Assembly: GCA_004151065.3 (NCBI GenBank)
Contig: NWUY0300010123.1
Location: forward strand, 58,484 to 80,283
From: Larix sibirica
Lineage: Eukaryota; Streptophyta; Pinopsida; Pinales; Pinaceae
Reading direction: 5' to 3'
DNA length: 21,800 bases
Positions 18,954 through 21,800 of this stretch are shown in pieces; position 1 is the stretch's first letter, and each line of letters starts with the position of its first letter. A model generated the notes under the pieces. That model saw nothing but the letters and a program-made list of their open reading frames with translations, made no database searches and was not told the origin of the DNA. The translations under genes were made by a program, and so were the position numbers.

Positions 18954-19836
18954 TGCTGAAATAATAATTGTAAACACATTGGAATTCTAACTCATATGCA
19001 ACGGAAATACACACAGAAAATTATCAAATTTGAGACAAGTGATTACCCTTAAAAACCCCAACCTGGGGAAAAACCAGCAAAGTGTTTCTTTATTATTCTT
19101 TTACTACAAGAGAGATTTACTTAGAAATTACAACAGTAAGTTTAGCTTAACTTAGCTCTGGAAATCAATTGATGATGAGCATCAACAGATTCCACACCCT
19201 GCCAATCCACTGAAAACCCTTGCCTTATCTTCCTCAGCAATCCTGCAACAATCTAACAAGCTGTACGGACCTGTACGGACGATGTATGTATCCGTACAAT
19301 TCTGTACGGAATCGTTTCGTATGACCCTGCAGATCCATCCGATCTGTACAGAATTCGTACTGAACGGAATTTCGTACTGTATAGACAGATTTGTACGGCC
19401 TATACAAACAGTCCTCCCTCAAATCTATATGGCCTAGCTCTGCCTTCTCCGATATGTTTGACCTGTGTTTTGCCCTCTGTTGAAGATTATCTCGTTGCAA
19501 TTTCTTTCTCTTAGAATAATAAAATAGCTCCCAGCTTGGGTAACCACTAACCCAAGACTTCCTGCTTGAGATTCTCACAATCTCAAGGCTTCTTATTTTA
19601 TCTCCCAAGGTCTTTCTCTTACTTCTCTTGAGAATAACCCCTCTCTCAAAAGCAAGGGCACTCTAGATCACATACTAGTTTGGGAGGTAACAAAGAGCAC
19701 ACACATCAAGTGGGTTTTTGAGCCTACATATCAAGTCTGATGAGGTTGGCCTTAACCATACCTCATATTACAATACATAATGATACATATGAATGGGCCA
19801 TGGTCACATGTATAGATTATACCAATAAATCCAACA
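18954..19836 (-). repeat. Copia LTR with internal TGTACGG repeats
   Basis: The right edge is AATCCAACA at 19836. On the - strand it reads TGCAGGAAG then TGTTGGATTTATTGG, a good purine-tract/LTR junction. The left edge near 18954 (TGCTGAAAT) is an estimate, giving about 880 bp. It holds AAAAACCCCAACCTGGGG then AAAAACCAGC at 19050-19076, and a cluster of TGTACGG motifs at 19262-19398. The matching body should lie to the right, where only a LINE is now readable. It differs from the LTR at 15336-15850, so the two are not a pair. Confidence 0.6.
19262..19398. promoter_or_regulatory. Cluster of TGTACGG repeats inside the LTR
   Basis: TGTACGG occurs at 19262, 19272, 19303 and 19392, and inverted as CCGTACA at 19292. 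Looser relatives (TGTACAG, TTCGTACTG, CTGAACGGA) lie between. Repeated short motifs in LTR promoter regions often bind host transcription factors. That role here is inference. Confidence 0.45.
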
Positions 19837-20566
19837 CTTCCTGCATTTTAAAAGATTAAAACATATTCTTAAGATGTGTTGCCTATGTATCATTGGTTGT
19901 CATACAAGTTTACAACCTCTTAATTTGGTATGTAACTAAACCACCTCACATTTTTTTGTTTGTTTGAAAAATGTCTTACAAACAAAGATGCAAAAAATGG
20001 AGGGGTGTATAGAATGATATTCATAACCTCTTCTTGAGAATAACTAAAGCAAAATTAAAATTAGAGTATCTCAGGGGATCCAAAGACTGAGCTTCTTTGA
20101 TCAACAAAGCTACTTTTCTTAAAAGCTGGTGATGTACCTCATCTTCCACAAAGAATTGAAGGTAGACAAAGAACTAATCTCTTGATTAAACAAAAACTTA
20201 CACTTGAACTTCCATAGCACAAAAAGCAGTTTGATCCACAGACAATGCCAAAAACCAGCAAAGACATCATGCACAAGAAAACAATCGTCTCCAAACAAAT
20301 TAGCACGCCAATGAATCCTGGTTTAAAACAATGCAGAATTTCGATCTTTGAAAAGACCCTAACAATTCTTGGGGAATCAACACTCCCAAAAGATATTCTT
20401 GATTTTCTCTTGTTGTTGACAAATTTGGTAGAGGCCATTCAAAAGGCCATTTCATCCAACCTGACTCTAGAAGGAATCTCTTGATAAGTGACCAACCAAG
20501 CAAAAACCTGCAACTTATAAGAAAGCTGTATCGTCCACACACTATGAAGATGACGAACCCAAGAGT

Positions 20567-20968
20567 CCTCTGAATCCATTAAATCCCACCTCGCATTGAG
20601 AACCGATGAAAGAGGGTTTCATCGATGAAGTGCTGAATATAGATGTCAGGAATCATATTGAAATAGTGGGCACCCAAAACTCCAAACCCAGTCCCTCTAG
20701 ATCAACCTTGGCATACCGATGTTCATCTTAAACAACTCACTCCTCAGGATGAGGGAATGAAGTCAACGTTCCTCTGAATCCATTAAAGCTCACCTTGCAT
20801 TGAGAACCAATGAAAGAGGGTGTCGTTGATGAAGTGATGAATATAGATGTCGGGAATCATATTGAAGTAGTGGGCACCCAAAACTCCACACCTAGTCCCT
20901 CTAGAACAACCCTAGCATACCCATGTTCATGTTAAACAACTTAGTATTTGGGATGAGGGAACGAAGTC
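20567..20968 (-). repeat. Tandem 204-bp duplication within the LINE
   Basis: CCTCTGAATCCATTAAA starts at 20567 and 20771. Both copies share GCATTGAGAACC, ATGAAAGAGGGT, GAATATAGATGTC, AGTGGGCACCCAAAACTCCA and GATGAGGGAA, about nine bases in ten. The period is 68 codons, so the LINE frame would be kept. A smaller 32-bp repeat (ACCAAATACTC.TGAAGAGGAGC) lies at about 21213-21270. Confidence 0.85.
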
Positions 20969-21249
20969 CCATGATTGAAACATAATTAGAGGTGAGGAGA
21001 CCATACTATTGGGCAAGAGGATGCCACTCCAAGAGAAAGTACCAAGATCCCATAGATTGTGCCAAAAGAAGATGATCTTCCAACTCAACTTGTATGCTTG
21101 AAAGCACAACATCTATGCCACACAAGCCCCCCTGTTCACCCCAACTCCAAATCGATCGACAAGCTAGATCCCAACTTGCCATCAGAATAGTCCTACCACA
21201 ACTTTCCAGCTAGACCAAATACTCCTGAAGAGGAGCGAATTTGTGACCA

Positions 21250-21690
21250 AATACTCTTGAAGAGGAGCAATCCTGTGATCGAAGCATTGGTGAAAAGAGT
21301 ATTTACTATGCCCACATTCTAGGAGCCAAAACCTAAGAATGATAGCATCTTAGAAATGAAAGACTAATCAACTTTATCATAAGGGTCGTCGAACTCAATC
21401 TTCAACATAAGGCATTGCTGATTTGTCTCCTTGGCCCACTCCATGGCTTCCGAGGCAAAAACCATAGTATCTAGGGTGAACCTCCCCTGCACAAACCCTA
21501 TTTGCTCTTGTTGCACCACATATCTAGCAACCAATTGAATCCTTAAGGCTAGAGCCTTGGCCATGATTTTATAAGCAACAATAGTCCAAGTGATAAGCCA
21601 TCTACCACTAATGGAGTCTCTCGCTGCATTCTTGGGAATGAGCTCAATCAACCCTTGACTGGAAAACTCAGAGGTGACCAAAAGAAAGTA
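21250..21690 (-). pseudogene. LINE reverse transcriptase, N-terminal half
   Basis: The open part (21681-21364) reads ELIPKNAARDSISGRWLITW, YKIMAKALALRIQLV, QQEQIGFVQGRFTLDTMVFA and LMLKIEFDDPYDKVD. These are RT motifs in the order seen in plant LINEs: 'I.DWRPI.L....YKI.AKALA.R', 'Q.GF..GR...D', and the 'LK.DF..AYD.V.W' strand with a catalytic Asp (in EFDDPYD). The expected 'NWRPISL' has become GRWLITW. Past 21364 the - strand continues with FISKMLSFLGFGSRMW in a shifted frame. The YADD box was not found. Confidence 0.78.
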
Positions 21691-21800
21691 TCTTTGAGGC
21701 TAGACAACAAAAATCATCCCCAATGGTGTCAACTCCACCGTCGTAAGCAGCTCAAGTTGCCCCCCAACTTGCCACCCTAAGCAGCTCAAGCTGCCCTCCA

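Larger units (their letters stand above)
19990..21800 (-). mobile_element. LINE ORF2 remnant (reverse transcriptase to zinc-binding region)
   Basis: On the - strand, RT text occupies about 21690-21250. A tandemly duplicated stretch (20968-20567) and the zf-RVT approach region (RWDLMDSEDSWVRHLHSVW, then LSYKLQVFAWLVTYQ, about 20600-20470) follow, and the frame decays to about 20000. The order and motifs are those of plant L1-like ORF2. The endonuclease should lie beyond 21800. Stops, frame changes and the duplication show it is dead. It sits in the host intron, antisense to the gene. Confidence 0.72.

Noticed and set aside
15336-19836. LTRs at 15336-15850 and 18954-19836 considered as the two ends of one copia element
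   Set aside because: Apart from the short hairpin motif their sequences do not align, their lengths differ, and each has its own purine-tract junction on the right.
20245-20484. + strand frame tested as a downstream exon of the FAM135-like gene
   Set aside because: It is the reverse of LINE zinc-binding text, with no fitting acceptor and no family motif.
1-21800. Search for CRISPR arrays, bacterial defence genes or phage genes
   Set aside because: No spaced identical repeats, no operon-like gene packing, and GT-AG introns plus plant retroelements show a eukaryotic nuclear source.

Overview
The window looks like nuclear DNA of a land plant with a large, transposon-filled genome. A gymnosperm or another large-genome vascular plant fits best, but the species cannot be read from the sequence. 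Supporting signs are GT-AG introns of hundreds to thousands of bases, decayed copia, gypsy and LINE retrotransposons of plant type, and one split gene whose deduced protein I recognise as plant-like. I found no bacterial operon, CRISPR array, tRNA or rRNA.

One host gene stands out. Six exons on the + strand between 10945 and 14302 join in frame, with every splice phase agreeing, into the first 242 residues of a FAM135-like (DUF3657 / DUF676) putative serine esterase protein. The catalytic hydrolase part is not in the window. Its exons must lie past position 21800, so the intron opening at 14303 is at least 7.5 kb long. A CpG-rich stretch at about 10018-10944 is the likely promoter and 5' leader.

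Left of the gene, on the - strand: a LINE 3' half (1-1237) entered by a copia element (LTR 1238-1853, pol end to about 2690), then AT-rich DNA with no gene (2700-4680). A 1.2 kb retro-insertion (4692-5890) follows, bounded by an 11-base target-site duplication and a short A tail. It carries an unrecognised, broken reading frame. From 5900 to 10017 there are repeats: a 129-bp tandem pair, a 238-bp tandem pair with a gypsy-like + strand 3' end, a decayed - strand gypsy element (7600 to about 8800), a foldback hairpin, and a direct repeat pair about 3.7 kb apart whose right copy ends where the gene's CpG-rich leader begins.

Right of exon 6, the long intron holds a possible copia LTR (about 15336-15850), a copia body with an internal duplication and lost catalytic residues (about 16080-18080), two related tail-like segments (18485-18790), another copia LTR (about 18954-19836) and a LINE (about 20000-21800). 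All recognisable retroelement coding in this intron is antisense to the host gene. No new biological system is evident. The best leads are the unidentified retro-inserted frame, a short hairpin motif shared by three unlike LTRs, and a repeated TGTACGG motif inside one LTR.
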